Shown: positions 21,750 to 33,578, numbered from the stretch's first letter. The stretch: DNA of 64,000 bases from Bradysia coprophila (GCF_014529535.1 NW_023503572.1:372001-436000); one strand, 5' to 3'. Numbers and translations: made by a program. Notes: generated from the sequence alone by a model not told the origin.

Positions 21750-23164
21750 TTACGCTCGAATCGGAATCCCGGTAACACTGTTAATAAAGTTTAAAAAGCT
21801 TGTGACTCTCAAGCCACGGAACCACCATAACGTTTGAGATCCGGTTGAGCCTTCATGTATAGCAACCAATGTTGGCACTCCGCTTTCGACAACGACCCAT
21901 GGGCCACCTGAGTCTCCACCTAATCAGTATACATTATTTATAAAGTTAGTTAGTTGCAACTGTACGTTCACATAGCAACGCGAGTTTGGTACAAAATTCT
22001 TTTGTTTTCAGGCCTTTTCCAATTGTTTTGACTTGTCAAACTTATGAAAGCTACACTCACGGAATTTTGAAAACCGACACATTTTCTGTTTTGTGGTTTA
22101 CTGGTTTTAGTAATTTTGCATGCATTTTTATATGGAGAAATCAAAAACTCGAGTAAAAGACAGAAACAGAAAATGTGTCGGTTTTCAAAATTCCGTGAGT
22201 GTACGCAATTTGGTCAATTGATTCATTTCGACCATTGAAATTGAGTAGATTTCACAAGTTTGACATTTCAAAACAATTGGAAAAGGCCTTAAACACAGCA
22301 TTCCTCCTAGCATGAACACTGAATTGATAAGAGCTACCGCTTAGGATTGTTTGTATTGTAAGTTTGAACTCATACAACGATGACAGTCAACTATCTTTAC
22401 GAAAGAAACGCAGTACGAGGTACGGAGGTTTCTATGTCAACGTACAGTTAGGCTATTTGAACGCAATTACCTCTGGTTTCGACCATAATATTTTCAGCCA
22501 CACTACACAAATGTGTTTGTCGACGTTGCGACCAACAATTCGTTTGCATTCTAAAGTTTCCATATTGCAAGAATCTTGGCATACTACCTGTAGCGTCTCG
22601 TCCCCAACCGACAATTCTCATTGGCTGTGCTGGCCATTCAAAATTTTCTTGAGATCGTGCAGGAAGACGAATCGCGTTAATTCTACCATCGAATGTGAAA
22701 CCAGCCGACATACGAAGAACTGCAAGATCAGGATTAAAGTTTCCTGGCTGAATTACTGGCGCAAACCACCAGAACTCTGAAAAGCGAGTTACCAGATTGT
22801 TTGCCATGCGATCAACATCTCCAGCTTCAGCTATAACTGATACGGTGATTATGGGATCGAAACAGTGTCGAACAGTCATAATGAAATTGTTGCTGATAAT
22901 GTTTCCGGTGCAAGTAAACGTATCGAACGGTTCGTCGACTATAGTCAAGCGAGTGACCCATGGAAATTGACCATTCGACGCTGCGTTACCATTGGAAATT
23001 CTTCCCGTTATTGTGTTTCGTTGCTTGGGCACTGTCTGCCTAACTCGTTCGAGAAAGTCATCTTGGTTTTCGGGAACAACAAGTTTCTTGCCCTCATACG
23101 AATTAATGTCAATTGTATTGGAGGTAGCTACTGCGAACAGTGCTGCTAGGACTATCAACTTCAT
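21750..23164 (-). CDS. Secreted S1-family serine protease, 2 exons, intact triad
   Basis: Exons 23164-22471 and 21919-21750 join in phase 1 to 287 codons plus TAA; the intron is 551 nt (GTAATT...GATTAG) and contains a palindromic insert. A signal peptide (MKLIVLAALFAVATS) and a ~40-residue propeptide precede TGR|ISNG at residues 55-56, the activation point (usually R|IVGG). The catalytic set is His100 (MTVRHCF), Asp146 (NPDLAVL) and Ser235 (GGDSGGP). The residue six before Ser235, which sets S1 specificity, is Glu229, where trypsins have Asp; Cys191 is replaced by Arg, so the usual 191-220 disulphide is absent. Cys85/Cys101 and Cys210/Cys220 are present. This is most like digestive or secreted insect chymotrypsin-fold enzymes. 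I chose the start at MKLI because an upstream extension has no signal peptide and crosses the TATA element. Confidence 0.9.
22010..22290. repeat. Nested palindromic element in the protease intron
   Basis: The outer arms AGGCCTTTTCCAATTGTTTT...TTGTCAAACTT are complemented at 22255-22290. An inner, longer pair (ACACTCACGGAATTTTGAAA ... GAAAATGTGTCGG) surrounds TTTGCATGCAT. Both lie wholly within the intron. Confidence 0.75.
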
Positions 23165-23189
23165 TGTGAAATTTGCCGCTATCACTACA

Positions 23190-23220
23190 CACTGAAGGTG
23201 GTATACCTTATACTTATAGT
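23190..23220 (-). promoter_or_regulatory. TATA-type core promoter of the protease gene
   Basis: On the minus strand TATAAGTATAAGG (23206-23218) lies about 45-55 bases before the ATG, with TCAGTGTG as a plausible initiator about 20-25 bases after it. Confidence 0.5.
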
Positions 23221-25153
23221 ATTTTGGGGAATTTGAGATTAAAAAAAATTGAGATAAGCCAGTATTAGAGTAGTCGTGCTCGTAGGAGCTACGAAAGTTA
23301 AAATTGCGGTCCTTTATTATCATTGAACATTTACTCTGGCTGCACATGGAAACGCGGAAGAGACAGAACAACAAAAGAAAAATTTGAATTAGGTTTCCTT
23401 CGCATTTCCATGTGTAGCTACACACTGACTGCTGTAAGATGTTTATGAATCACTTGTTGCAAATGCCAAATTTTGTGATTCAGGCGCCTTAATTCTTTAT
23501 GTTGGTGCCTAATCAAGGGATATGGTATTTAAGTGCCGAAACGTAAATTCAACGGAACAATATGCAACTTTTATTTGAGGACATGTACTAATTCTGTTCA
23601 ACTCGAAGTGATAATGAGTATCAGTAAATAAAAAAAAAGTAGATATTTGAAACCAGCTATGTCGAGTGTATTTTTTCTCTTATCAAACTTGAAATTATTT
23701 TTGTGATCTTGACGTCAAAGCTAGTGGAAGACGTAACAGAAGCTGCGATGTTAGCACCTTTCGATCCCGTATACCTATAATTGACCTGGTGCGATACGTA
23801 CAACTTTGCAGAAAGTATACAGCTTAGAAATTGACCGGCTAGCTCGACGTATTTCGGGAAAGCGACCTGATGCACAAAAGCCATTACAGCCTGCTGACCA
23901 CTGACTCGGAACAAAGTGAAAGGTGGAGCACATACTTTCAACAAGCCACCTGTAACATTTACACAAAATCCTCTCCATCATCATCCATGACAGAATATCG
24001 ACGGTCTTAGAGCCAAATATCATCATCACGTTCGATAATTTCGATCGAAATGTAATGTGGAAGATTTTGTTGAGCTACGGATTCCTGCAAAAATCCTTAA
24101 CATCATCGAAGGACTTTCTCAAAGAGGATCGTACATCGTTGGAAGCTGGGTCTATTGGAACGTTTGTACCAAATGATTTTTCGCAGAAAATTTTAGAAAA
24201 TTGAATTAAAAAACATGAATTGTTTGCAATTTAATTAGAACCAAATTACAGTCGGGACACTTCATCCCAAAACTAATGGAATCCACAATTTAAATTTAGT
24301 TCACTCAGCGGTCATAGTGACGGCGCTACCATCATGTCTGCAAAATTTGGGGTAGAGTGGCTAAACACTTTTCTGTTTGCTACATTTTTGTTTATATTTT
24401 TGAATCCAAATTAGAAAATTGAAATAGCTCGTTTCATTTTGATGGTGTATGCCATCATACTGGGAAGTCGGGAGATACCCGAGGAACTTATGAATTTTTT
24501 TAATGACAAAATTGAATTAGTTGGTTCTTTTCAGTGCCAGTAACTCCAGCCCTGACTTAAAATTGTCTCATACAGCTATGAAAAGATATGTATTAGCACA
24601 ATTTTGTTTTCACATCTTTTATTCAATCCACAAAATTTCCCAGCAATGATTTTGAATAATTTTGTGGATGATGTCCCAGACTACATTTCTTACGACGCGC
24701 AAATAGACTGCTTGTTTAATCTCGATTAGAACAATATATCAAATTTACATGAAATCGGCTCAATTTCTCAATTTAAATTAAGTACGAATCTTTCAAATAT
24801 TTCTTTTTCTATATTTCCGCTCAAACAATTATGAAATTGCCAGTAAATACCTAAACATGTTCAGTTCATTGTGAAACAGATTCCACTTTTTTGGTTTCTG
24901 TTTTTCACCAATACTACCATAAATGTGTACAATCCGAGTAGGTACAAAATGTGTTAGGAAGCATTGGTAAAGTTCCTCGGACAACCTTTTTTAACGAGAA
25001 ATTTTATGTGCTGTACAATTTACAGTGTACATTACGCTGTACACAACAAAATGTTTGAATACCTACAACATTAAATATTCTTGTAGAAATAATAGCGAAA
25101 AAATTACTGAGAGCTGAAAACATTCAATTACGCTGGTCGGGACAGATCTGTCC
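23221..25153. other. No gene assigned
   Basis: A minus-strand frame at 23944-23657 follows an acceptor-like TGTTACAG and has coding-like composition (TLFRVSGQQAVMAF, SAKLYVSHQVNY), but I know no family for it and find no upstream exon. The rest is AT-rich with no motif. Confidence 0.3.
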
Positions 25154-25735
25154 TAACCTTTTGATGTACGCACCAGTTTTGGTGCATGACATCAATAATT
25201 TTATTGTTCTGTAATGATCTGTAATCATCTTGTTAACCTATTGTGCTGTGATTAAAATATAACTTGATCTTTAATTAGTGAATTTGGCGGAATTTTCGTC
25301 ATTAATTAATTGTGATTTTGATATTAATTCCTGCAATATATTTTTCTAAATAAATAATTAAACGAATTAAACTCAAAACGTATGCAGAAAATAAAGATCC
25401 AATTTTGGTCACCGTTGTTGTTATTTACATGCGCAATACATTGATCGTATTTTCTACATTGATCGTATTTTCACATATAGATAGAAACAACAACGGTGAC
25501 CAAAATTGGATACGTTTTGAGTTTAATTCATTTAACTTATGACCTATGATTTGGAAAATATCTGCACTAATTAATATCAAAATCACAAATAATTAATCAG
25601 AAAAATTCGGTCAAATTCAAAAACTCAAGCTCAAATTACATTTAATCACACCACAATTTGATTGACAAAGTGACAGATGCACAAAAGAACAATAAAATTA
25701 TGTCATGCACCAAGGCTGATGCGTAGGTTAAAAGG
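25154..25735. repeat. Large ~580-bp palindromic element
   Basis: Left-arm phrases ACCTTTTGATGTACGCACCA, GGTGCATGACAT, AATTTTATTGTTCT, AATTAATTGTGATTTTGATA and GAATTAAACTCAAAACGT are met in reverse order and complement on the right. The inner arm includes CCAATTTTGGTCACCGTTGT on both sides of a ~70-base loop with GATCGTATTTTC twice. It has no coding capacity. Confidence 0.75.
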
Positions 25736-26361
25736 TGAGGGTAGACCCGATCGGTTTATAAGATGTTTTCAAGTCTCAGTAATTACTTTGCTATATTGTC
25801 TACAAGAATGTTTCATGTGTGTATCATAAAACAACCCCGAGTTTCTATGCAAAATTTTGTTTTTAATGAAAGAAAGAGGTGGCATGGTGTTTGTATCGAC
25901 CGCACATCTGATTATGTTATATGATGTTACCTCTCCATTATATCTACCTTATCCTTTATGAGTTTGTTGCAATAATGTCGTCTGGGACAATATCGAAATT
26001 TGTGGATTGTGAATTTTCTTTAAAAAAAAAACAAAATTGTGTCACTACCTTCGTTTTGATAAGTGTACGTCAGAAAAATTAAAATTGACGCGAAGGTAAG
26101 TGGAATTCTACAGAATTTTTGTGTTAGTACACTTCAATCAAATTTGAAGCTCACCGAAAGTCGTGCCGCGGTAGGTTCATGATGTCATGGATAGTAGAGG
26201 TCACTACATACCCAACGACACCCATATCTTACAATAATGATTGTAATTTTTTTTAAACACCCTCCAAGAGTTGGAATTTTTTCCTCTAAAATGGCTACTA
26301 CACCACATATACGAAAAATTTCGAAATGTTTTAAAGGCCAGCATAAGCGGTGTCAACACCA

Positions 26362-26504
26362 ATAGAGTGTTCCATTTCGGAGATGGTTCAAGTTTGTCCC
26401 ACGGCATCGTCATATAAAAAATACCGAAAATGAACAAGTAACTCATTTTTTGTATGATGTCCCACGGCATAAAAGTAAACTATATCCGAAATGGAACACT
26501 CTAT
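26362..26504. repeat. Short-arm inverted repeat
   Basis: ATAGAGTGTTCCATTTCGGA at the left is exactly complemented at the right. CCCACGGCAT occurs twice in direct orientation inside. The bases 25736-26361 and 26505-26890 show no gene. Confidence 0.6.
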
Positions 26505-26890
26505 ACCAATACCAATACCAATGACCATAATTTCAGATAAATGCGTTACGTATTGTCGGTGATATGTAACAAAAACTATTTTGGTCACCCTAGTGCAGAC
26601 CAATTTTTCATGATTTCTGGCGTGAAAACATAATTACTTCGAGGATTTTTTGTTGTTGCAAATGACTCAGCAGGGTCCCCTGATTCAATCACTGTATACC
26701 CTTCAAAAATCGCCGATGGCTTGTTTTTAAGTTGTTCGAAGTTTTGGCAAATTGACTCTTAAATTGTGGATTCCATTATTTGTGGGATAAAGTGTGGGTT
26801 TTTTAGATTTATCATGGTGGGACGATCACCTAGGTGATCTTGAAACACAGATCTTGTGATCCTTTGTTTCCTTCCCGGTCATCATTTAAA

Positions 26891-27577
26891 TCAAGACAAC
26901 CTTCCGGTCGCCACCAGGAATCTGTCCAAAGTGGCAGGTCCCAGGGCGACAACTTCGGAGGGTTGTACGACGTAATCTCCAAGGAGCCTGCGTCTTAGTT
27001 GAAGAAATTTAGGACATTCACAAATGACGTGTATGCCCGTTTCTTCTTCTAATCCGCAGAAGCACCAAGGAGTCGCCGAGAGCCTTAGCTTATTGAGGTG
27101 CCGATTCAGCCCACAGTGTCCAGTAATTGCACCAACCGCTCTCCTTATGCATTTCCGGTCCATACTGAGCAAATCTTTGGCCCATCTAGCGTTCGGCCTC
27201 GGGAAGAATCGCTTCGTGTGAGCGCCTCCCTCGTACGCATTCCAGCGCTCCAAGTGTTTACCCTCCACCCATTTCGATCTCGCTTTTGCGCATATCGAAT
27301 CGGGTATAGGTAGGTACGGTTCAAGCCCGTCTACGAGAGCAGCAGAGCCTGCTTTGGCAAGCTCATCCGCCTTCTCGTTTCCATCCACGCCAGAGTGTGC
27401 GGGGACCCAAACCAAGCAAATCCGGTTATTTTGACCCACCGAGTTTAGGTAGTCTTTACATTCCTTGATTAGCTTGGAGATCGTTACGGGTGACGATATT
27501 GCTTTTATCATCCCCTCGTTATCGATACAGACCGTTACGTGTGGGTTATTATTAATCGTATGGCTTGCATTTAACAT
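26891..27577 (-). pseudogene. LINE RNase H plus C-terminal zinc-binding tail, 5'-truncated
   Basis: The frame of 228 codons holds the C-terminal half of an RNase H domain: VTVCIDNEGMIKAI (second active Asp region), ICLVWVPAHSGVDGNEKADELAK (the catalytic His and Asp). It then has a CFCGLEEETGIHVICECP zinc-like motif, as at the end of R1/LOA/I-type LINE proteins. The RT, endonuclease and the first RNase H Asp are missing; the frame starts at the truncation point. It is not related to the LINE at 13107, which lacks RNase H. Confidence 0.8.
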
Positions 27578-27739
27578 TTAATATCTACTATTCTTAATTC
27601 TATTGTACAATCTTATGTCTAAGTGTATCTCATTTTTGAATGGCCATCAACGTTCACAGTTTGTTCATTGTCCCGCCATATTATTTGAATGCGATGTATG
27701 TTCATTAGAGCGCCATCTATGGAGGACTAGTGGGGATGT

Positions 27740-27905
27740 GCCAACGTTTTCTCCCATCTGGACAGGCGCCAGCGCCAGCCGCGCCGTTCGCCGCTGAAAA
27801 AAGAGCCAAAAACGACGTCGCCGCCGCCGAGCAGTATAAATCGGCTAGCCGATCAGCGCCGCCGCCGGTAACATTGAAAACACTACGCCGCCGCCGCCGG
27901 TTGCT
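27740..27905. other. GC-rich patch with (GCC)n and TATAAA
   Basis: CGCCGCCGCCG runs, GCCAGCGCC and CGCCGTTCGCCG stand out in an AT-rich region, with GCAGTATAAATCGGC in the middle. A similar patch in the opposite sense is at 30296-30390. These could be the two ends of one element that holds the RTE fragment, or a promoter-like island. I cannot decide. Confidence 0.35.
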
Positions 27906-28157
27906 TTTTGTATCACTTTTCGGCGCAATCTGCCAATTATTAATTATAAATTATGAGGAATTTTTGGAAGAAAGTTGTCGAATATTTAGCTCAGGGGCGC
28001 GTACAAGAATTGTATTTCATTCACTGAAGTTAACTTTTTTCGCTCAGTCAACACAGTCAAAGTTAACTATGAGGTTAGATTCTACACGTCCGGCTTTGTT
28101 TGTGAAGAGTTATCTTGTCAGTGAAACTTGACATTATATGTAAAACGGTTTTCGATC

Positions 28158-29129
28158 TTCTTCTTCTTTTTCAGCCTGTTTCTATCCACTGCTGGATGTA
28201 GGCCTCTCCAACTTCTTTCCATTTCGTACGATCCATTGCCATTTGCTGCCAGTTTGTACCTGCAATATTCTTAATTCCGTTTGTCCATCTCTCTGGTGGT
28301 CTACCTATAGCTCGTCTTTTATATGGTCGCCAGTTCATGATCTTTTTGGTCCAACGTTCGTCTGTCCTTCTTGCAATATGTCCCGCCCAGCTCCATTTCA
28401 GAGATGCTATTCTTTCCATGACATCAACGACCCTGGTCTGTTGTCGAATCCATTGATTCGTCATTCTGTCTCTGAGTGTTATTCCAAGCATACTCCGTTC
28501 CATGGCTCTTTGTGTCACTCTCAATTTATCTTCGGATGCTTTCGTTAAAGTTAACGTTTCCGCTCCATAAGTGAGCACTGGAAGGACACAAGTGTCGAAA
28601 ACTTTGCGTTTCAGACTATTATTCATTTTGCTTTTGAAAATTAGTCTGAGTTTTGCGAACGCTGCCCATGCAAGACCAATCCTACGTCTTATTTCTGCAG
28701 TTTGGTTGTCCAGACCTAACTTCAGTTTATGTCCTAGATATACGTAGCTGTCGACTCGTTCAATGACTGTGTCACCAATTTTGATTTCTCTATCGCCCCC
28801 GATGTTGGTCATGACTTTTGTTTTCGATAAGTTCATCTTGAGGCCAACTTTGCTTGCCTCTTCACTTAACTGTTGTAGCATAAGCTGAGCCTGACCTAGA
28901 TTCGCTGCTATCGGTACAATGTCATCAGCGAAGCGGAGATTGCTCAGGTACTCTCCATTTATCTTTATTCCCATTTTACTCCAGTTTAACTTCTTAAAAA
29001 TACTCTGCAGAATCGCCGTGAATAATTTCGGTGAAATGGTGTGTCACCCTGCCTTACACATCGGCCGATTCTGAATTTCTCCGTGCTCTTATGAAGTTTT
29101 ATACATGAAGTAGCATTTTTGTACACATT
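28158..29129 (-). pseudogene. RTE-like LINE fragment (RT palm to C-terminus)
   Basis: The main frame (28974-28171) encodes the catalytic NLRFADDIV, the thumb (MNLSKTKVMTN, SYVYLGHKLKL), VLPVLTYGAETLTLT, and the C-terminal WSWAGHIARR, GRPPERWTNGIK and WIETG-stop. Upstream to about 29129 an earlier segment (NVYKNATSCIKLH, RIGRCVRQGD) is present but shifted by a two-base insertion in ACACACC, so the frame is broken before SPKLFTA. CGATCTTC occurs at both ends (28158 and 29130), consistent with a short target duplication. The 3' end has a (CTT)n tail. Its copies are at 48705-49518 and 2621-2730. Confidence 0.85.
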
Positions 29130-29810
29130 CCGATCTTCGTGTTGATGAAAAATAATAATTCTTAGTGTGTTTAAACAGTGAAAATCAATTAGTTAAATTT
29201 TGTTAATTTTTTGTTAATATTATTGTCAAAATTCAATTTCGTTAAGCGCTTTCACTGAGCGACGAAAAAATAGAATTTCTGTACGGGCTCCTGAGTTCTG
29301 AATCAAAATTAGTAACGGTTAATTTTTATATTATTCATATTTCGATTTTATGTGTCTACATAAAAAGCTAAATTTTTTGATTGAGTGAAAAAAGAAGATC
29401 GACAATAACAAACAAACCGAGTTAATCAATTGTCGTCGTTACTATCAACGTTGACAAAAAGTTTACTTTTAACTATGTCATACTTGTCGTGAATAAATAA
29501 AGTTTATCTACAGTAAAGTCATAATATTCACAATTTGGTGACACTTTTAGAATCAAAATGAGCAAGATTTAAACACGTCATTCTCATACTCTCATTCTCA
29601 ACTTCGATAATTTCTCATTTATTCACGGCGAACTTCGATAATTTCACATTTATTCACTGAAAATTGGCAGATTCTTGGCAGTGTACTAGATCCGAGATTT
29701 ATTTGTGAGGAATATGAATGTTTGACTGTGTCATGGCGTGTTGATGTTTCAGTTTGATTTTTTAAATTAGTTTTTTATGGTGATTATGACATTACAGTAG
29801 ATAAAATCTT

Positions 29811-29912
29811 GTTCATAACACGGTAGTAAATGGGGGTTTTGCGCACACGATGTGTTGCCGATACGAGCGAAGCGAGTGCGCAAAAAACTCCCATTTACTA
29901 CCTTGTTATGAA
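29811..29912. repeat. Palindromic element, apex GCGAAGC
   Basis: TTCATAACACGGTAGTAAAT and TGGGGGTTTTGCGCA are matched by TGCGCAAAAAACTCCCA and ATTTACTACCTTGTTATGAA. The centre is ACGAGCGAAGCGAG. The stretch before it (29130-29810) has no gene. Confidence 0.75.
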
Positions 29913-30295
29913 AATAGCTATTTTTCTACAACGTATCAACGTATGGCTATATATTTGCGTAGTAAATACCCACTGCACTAAAATTTTGATTAGGTGGATG
30001 GTAGATGGTGGCGCTGAGGTATTTATTTTGTTAATTTATCTTTAATTCATGATGATTTATTAGGTCGCACTATTTTAATTATTTTTTTTAACATTTTCAA
30101 AAATGTTAGCAAATATAAAGTGCGGAAAATTTTGATTATTTTATTTTTATATTGTGTTATGTGTGATTCTACATTTAATGCATTGGGCTTACTAGTACCA
30201 TAAACACCAAGCAAAGCCAACATTTCCTCGTATAAGGATATTTTTTTTACTAAAATAAAAATATCGAAACGAATTTTCTCTACAAATCATTTTCC

Positions 30296-30390
30296 GTTCA
30301 GCGCCGTTTTTGCGCCGAAAGCGCCGCCGCCGCCGATAAAAAATTTGACGTACGCCGCCGCCGAGTTTTGAAAAATATCGACCGGCGCCC
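30296..30390. other. Second GC-rich (GCC)n patch
   Basis: GCGCCGTTTTTGCGCCGAAA, GCGCCGCCGCCGCCG and ACGCCGCCGCCGAG give strong local GC content. See the related patch at 27740-27905. Confidence 0.35.
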
Positions 30391-30624
30391 GGGTCTACTC
30401 CCATCGATTTGATTGCTTGACTATTTCTTGTCAAGTCACCGTTGACATGCATTGGCTGCGTGTTTGTATGCAGGAATGTCATATACTTGTGACGTCACAT
30501 ATGAACAATTTTTTCCTGCTACATTTTCGTCGCTCCACAGCGACTACCCAATTTCTAGAAGCTTGGGTGGACTTAGGGACGTTGTACAAATGTACTATTT
30601 CTATGGAGAAAAATTCCTACCATG

Positions 30625-30692
30625 TCTGCACCGGGGATCGAACCCGGGCCTTTTTGGTGGCAGTCCAGTGCGTTCACCACTGAGCCACCCGT
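30625..30692 (-). repeat. tRNA-derived SINE-like sequence
   Basis: On the minus strand GGTGGCTCAGTGGTGAAC resembles an A box and GGGTTCGATCCCC a B box, 30 bases apart, with the T-arm stem CCGGG/CCCGG intact. The acceptor stem does not pair (5' ACGGGTG against 3' TGCAGAC), so it is not a working tRNA. Confidence 0.5.
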
Positions 30693-30819
30693 AACTTTAG
30701 AAAACCCGAAATCTTAATTTCTTCGACTGGAACTTCGGGAAATACGTAAGAAACACTTTTCTAGATGCCATCGTTTCTTTCCGACATGCTAGAATCGTTA
30801 CGTCTGCTTGTTAAATATG

Positions 30820-31021
30820 CTTAAATATGCTGGACAAGTAGGACTAAAGATAAACGCAACGAAGACAAAATTAATGCATGTAAGCACAACTGAAGCGTGT
30901 AACCTGAAAATCTAAGGAGAAACAATAGTCGAAGTCGAGAGCTTCTCTTATGCGGGAAGTTATGCGACCATTAAAACAACACCTGGTCTATTTACTGAGG
31001 TCAGCACTTCTAGAACCATTT
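30820..31021 (+). pseudogene. LINE RT thumb-region remnant
   Basis: The frame reads YAGQVGLKINATKTKLMHVS, a stop, then GETIVEVESFSYAGSYAT and ends FTEVSTSRTI. 'AGxVGLKIN..KTKxM' followed by 'V..FxYxGS' is the RT thumb pattern of several LINE clades. It has an internal stop and no catalytic core. Confidence 0.6.
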
Positions 31022-32313
31022 AACCAACTTTAGTTATTTTTGCGCCCTAATCGATATGTGGTACTCGTTAATTTTCCGTTCGAATAACTATTTTTGTATT
31101 ATCTCTCCACACTGCCACCGGATATAAACCATTTTCTATTGGGATTTTTTGTTATGTACATTACTCAAGTTTAAGCCTAACATCAAACATAAACTGGCTT
31201 AAACGATCACAAAGAAATATTTCTATTCGCGTTTTGTATGATGATGTACGGAAAAAGTCGAAAGTTTGTGAGATTGACCCACATTTGATGATCCTTTTCC
31301 ACAAAAACCAGTTAAAATAAATATTTATCGGATATAAAATCTCATTTACAACCAATTTCAGTTTATTTTCAGCAACAAAATATTCGAAAATGTTGAATGT
31401 AAATTTCTTTGAGTCGGCCATTTTTCGGTGTGCAAGCAAATTTTCGACATGCGACAAAAATTTTTGTTTGTGAAAAAAAGTTATCACATGCTGCTTATCA
31501 CATGTTCAGGATAGTCAAAAGATGTTTTTAAGCCACTTTCCAAAAAAAATTTGGTCATACGGACTTTCGATATGACGGTTTAAAGTCAAAACAGTTTTCG
31601 CTAATGTCGATTTTTTCATGAAATTTTGACTTTGAGGAGTCATTTCTGGCGGGCAAAATTTTTTTCTTCTTGTGTTTAAGTGGTTTTGGCTACTTTGGAG
31701 TATCTAGAATGAGGTACAATGAGGGAACTTCTGTCCGAAATTTAATTATCTAACGAACAGTCGAAGAAACATTATTTTTTTCATTGATATTTGAGGCATA
31801 AATGCTAAAATCTGCGGAAAAATGAGAAAAAATCGATTTTTTACAATTTCGGGGCATCGTACTGACCACCCTGTCTTTTCTGCGAACTATCTTGTATGGA
31901 GACTTTTGTGCAGAATTCAATACTCTGACGAATTGCCGAAGAAACTATAATTTAATTTTTAGTACTTTCTGCTCTGTGATGTCAAGTATGTGAAAAACCA
32001 AAATTTTTGAGGTTAGGATGCCCATAACCCGAGAATGACCAAAACTCAAGCCTATCACCCAAACTATATTTCATCAGTGACCCATTTACCATCGATTCCA
32101 GCCATGACATGCTGTCGACCTACTCGTTCCCGCGCCTTGTTCCATAGCGCCTGTATTAGATCGAGTGGGACGTCTGGGATATTGTATATGTCTCTAAGGA
32201 CCACCGAATCCCGCAAAGATTGACTTGTTCCTAATTTTTGCGAGCTTTCCCATACAAAAAAATCAAATATGCTCATACCATGATTTTTCCCGTAGAATCA
32301 CGTCGTTGTTAGC
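31022..32313. other. No gene assigned
   Basis: Bases 31600-32010 contain a roughly 190-base block that repeats imperfectly (phrases AACTTCTGTCCGAAATT / GACTTTTGTGCAGAATT each before GCCGAAGAAAC/GTCGAAGAAAC). A minus-strand frame at 32276-32064 (PLDLIQALWNKARERVGRQH) recalls the C-terminal end of DNA transposases, but is too short to call. Confidence 0.3.
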
Positions 32314-33475
32314 CCCGTACGAAGTACAAAGGGGCTCACAGGATTACGATGCCGTGTGTAATTGATGGAATTCGAAGCAGACGGTAAGCGCAAAGTGTTT
32401 GCCTATATTCATAGATGACGAATCCGCAATAAAAATTTTGTCTGTCCGTCTGTCCGTCACGTCGATATCTTGAGAAAATCAAATCCGATTTCAAAAAAAA
32501 AAAAATCCCTGAAAGATAGTCGAAATAGTGAGGCTAACTTCGAAGATGGGCATATTCGGGTCGGCCCTTCGTGAGTTAGGGCCACCTAAGTGATTTAAGG
32601 TCTTTTGGTGATATTTATGGCAAAACAAACGATGGAAATGTAAATGACACGGCAAATGATAGGTATTGTCAATACCAATCCAGGAAGAAAAAGTTTTTTA
32701 AAATCGGGTGAGTGGACCGTGAGTTAGGGCATTAGAAGTGAAATGCTACTAGGGCCCTATGTGTATTTTACATATAACTCGAGTAAATTTCATCCGTCTT
32801 TCGTAATTTTTGTTTCATTTGGAAGGTAATCAAAGGCCGAATAGAATGTTGTTGAAAAAAAATTAAATTTGGGTCCTTGGACTAAGGCCGCTACTAGGGC
32901 CCTATGTGTATTTTACATACAACTCCCGTAAATTTCATACGTTTGTCGTAATTTTTGTTTAATTTAGAAGGTAATCGAAGGCCGAATAGAATGTAGTTGA
33001 AAAAAATAAAATAAATTTGGGTCCTCGAACTAAGGCCGGTACTAGGGCCCTATGTGTATTTTACATACAACTCCCGTAAATTTCATCCGTTTGTCGTAAT
33101 TTTTGTTTAATTTAGAAGGTAATCGAAGGCCGAATAGAATGTTGTTGAAAAAAATAAAATAAATTTGGGTCCTCGAACTAAGGCCGGTACTAGGGCCCTA
33201 TGTGTATTTATACTCAATAAATTTATATTTTAGGTCAATTTGAAATTTGTGTTACATTTGATAGGAACGTCGTACGGGGCTTCGTAATTGCGCTATGCGT
33301 AATTTCTAAGATGTACGTACACATTACATAATAATTTTACTTTAACTACATTTACGGGCGCAATAGGCTTACGGTAAAAGCAAGGCGACAGACGCGCTAG
33401 GGTCACGTACGCAATAGATATACGGGTTCGTACGGGGCTCAGTCGCAGCAAACGCTCCGACTGTTCTGATGGCTC
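32314..33475 (-). repeat. Inverted copy of the 145-bp-unit repeat family
   Basis: It runs from GCCCCGTACGAAGTACAAA at the left, through GACGAATCCGCAATAAAA, (GTCC)n-like GTCTGTCCGTCTGTCC and at least three tandem units each containing ACTAGGGCCCTATGTGTATT, to GTTCGTACGGGGCTCAGTCG at the right. Unit spacing is roughly 140-155 bases. Confidence 0.75.
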
Positions 33476-33484
33476 ATTTCTATG

Positions 33485-33578
33485 AATAATTCTGAACATT
33501 CGAAAGGTTTGCTTTTTGATGTTGTCCGTATTTCTAGACAACATCAAAAAGCAAATCTTTCGAATATTCAGAATTATT
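33485..33578. repeat. Compact near-perfect hairpin
   Basis: AATAATTCTGAACATTCGAA and GCTTTTTGATGTTGTC on the left are complemented by GACAACATCAAAAAGC and TTCGAATATTCAGAATTATT on the right, leaving a loop of about 11 bases. The size, about 94 bases, resembles a microRNA precursor or a minimal foldback element. Confidence 0.6.

Noticed and set aside
22364-23195. Plus-strand frames across the protease gene
   Set aside because: They are antisense shadows of the minus-strand protease exon, which has a complete set of S1 motifs.
30625-30692. tRNA gene
   Set aside because: A and B boxes are present but the acceptor stem does not pair, so a tRNA-derived SINE is more likely.
32064-32276. Possible transposase C-terminus on the minus strand
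   Set aside because: About 70 codons with only a vague resemblance (ALWNKARERV); no catalytic motif and no terminal inverted repeats seen.
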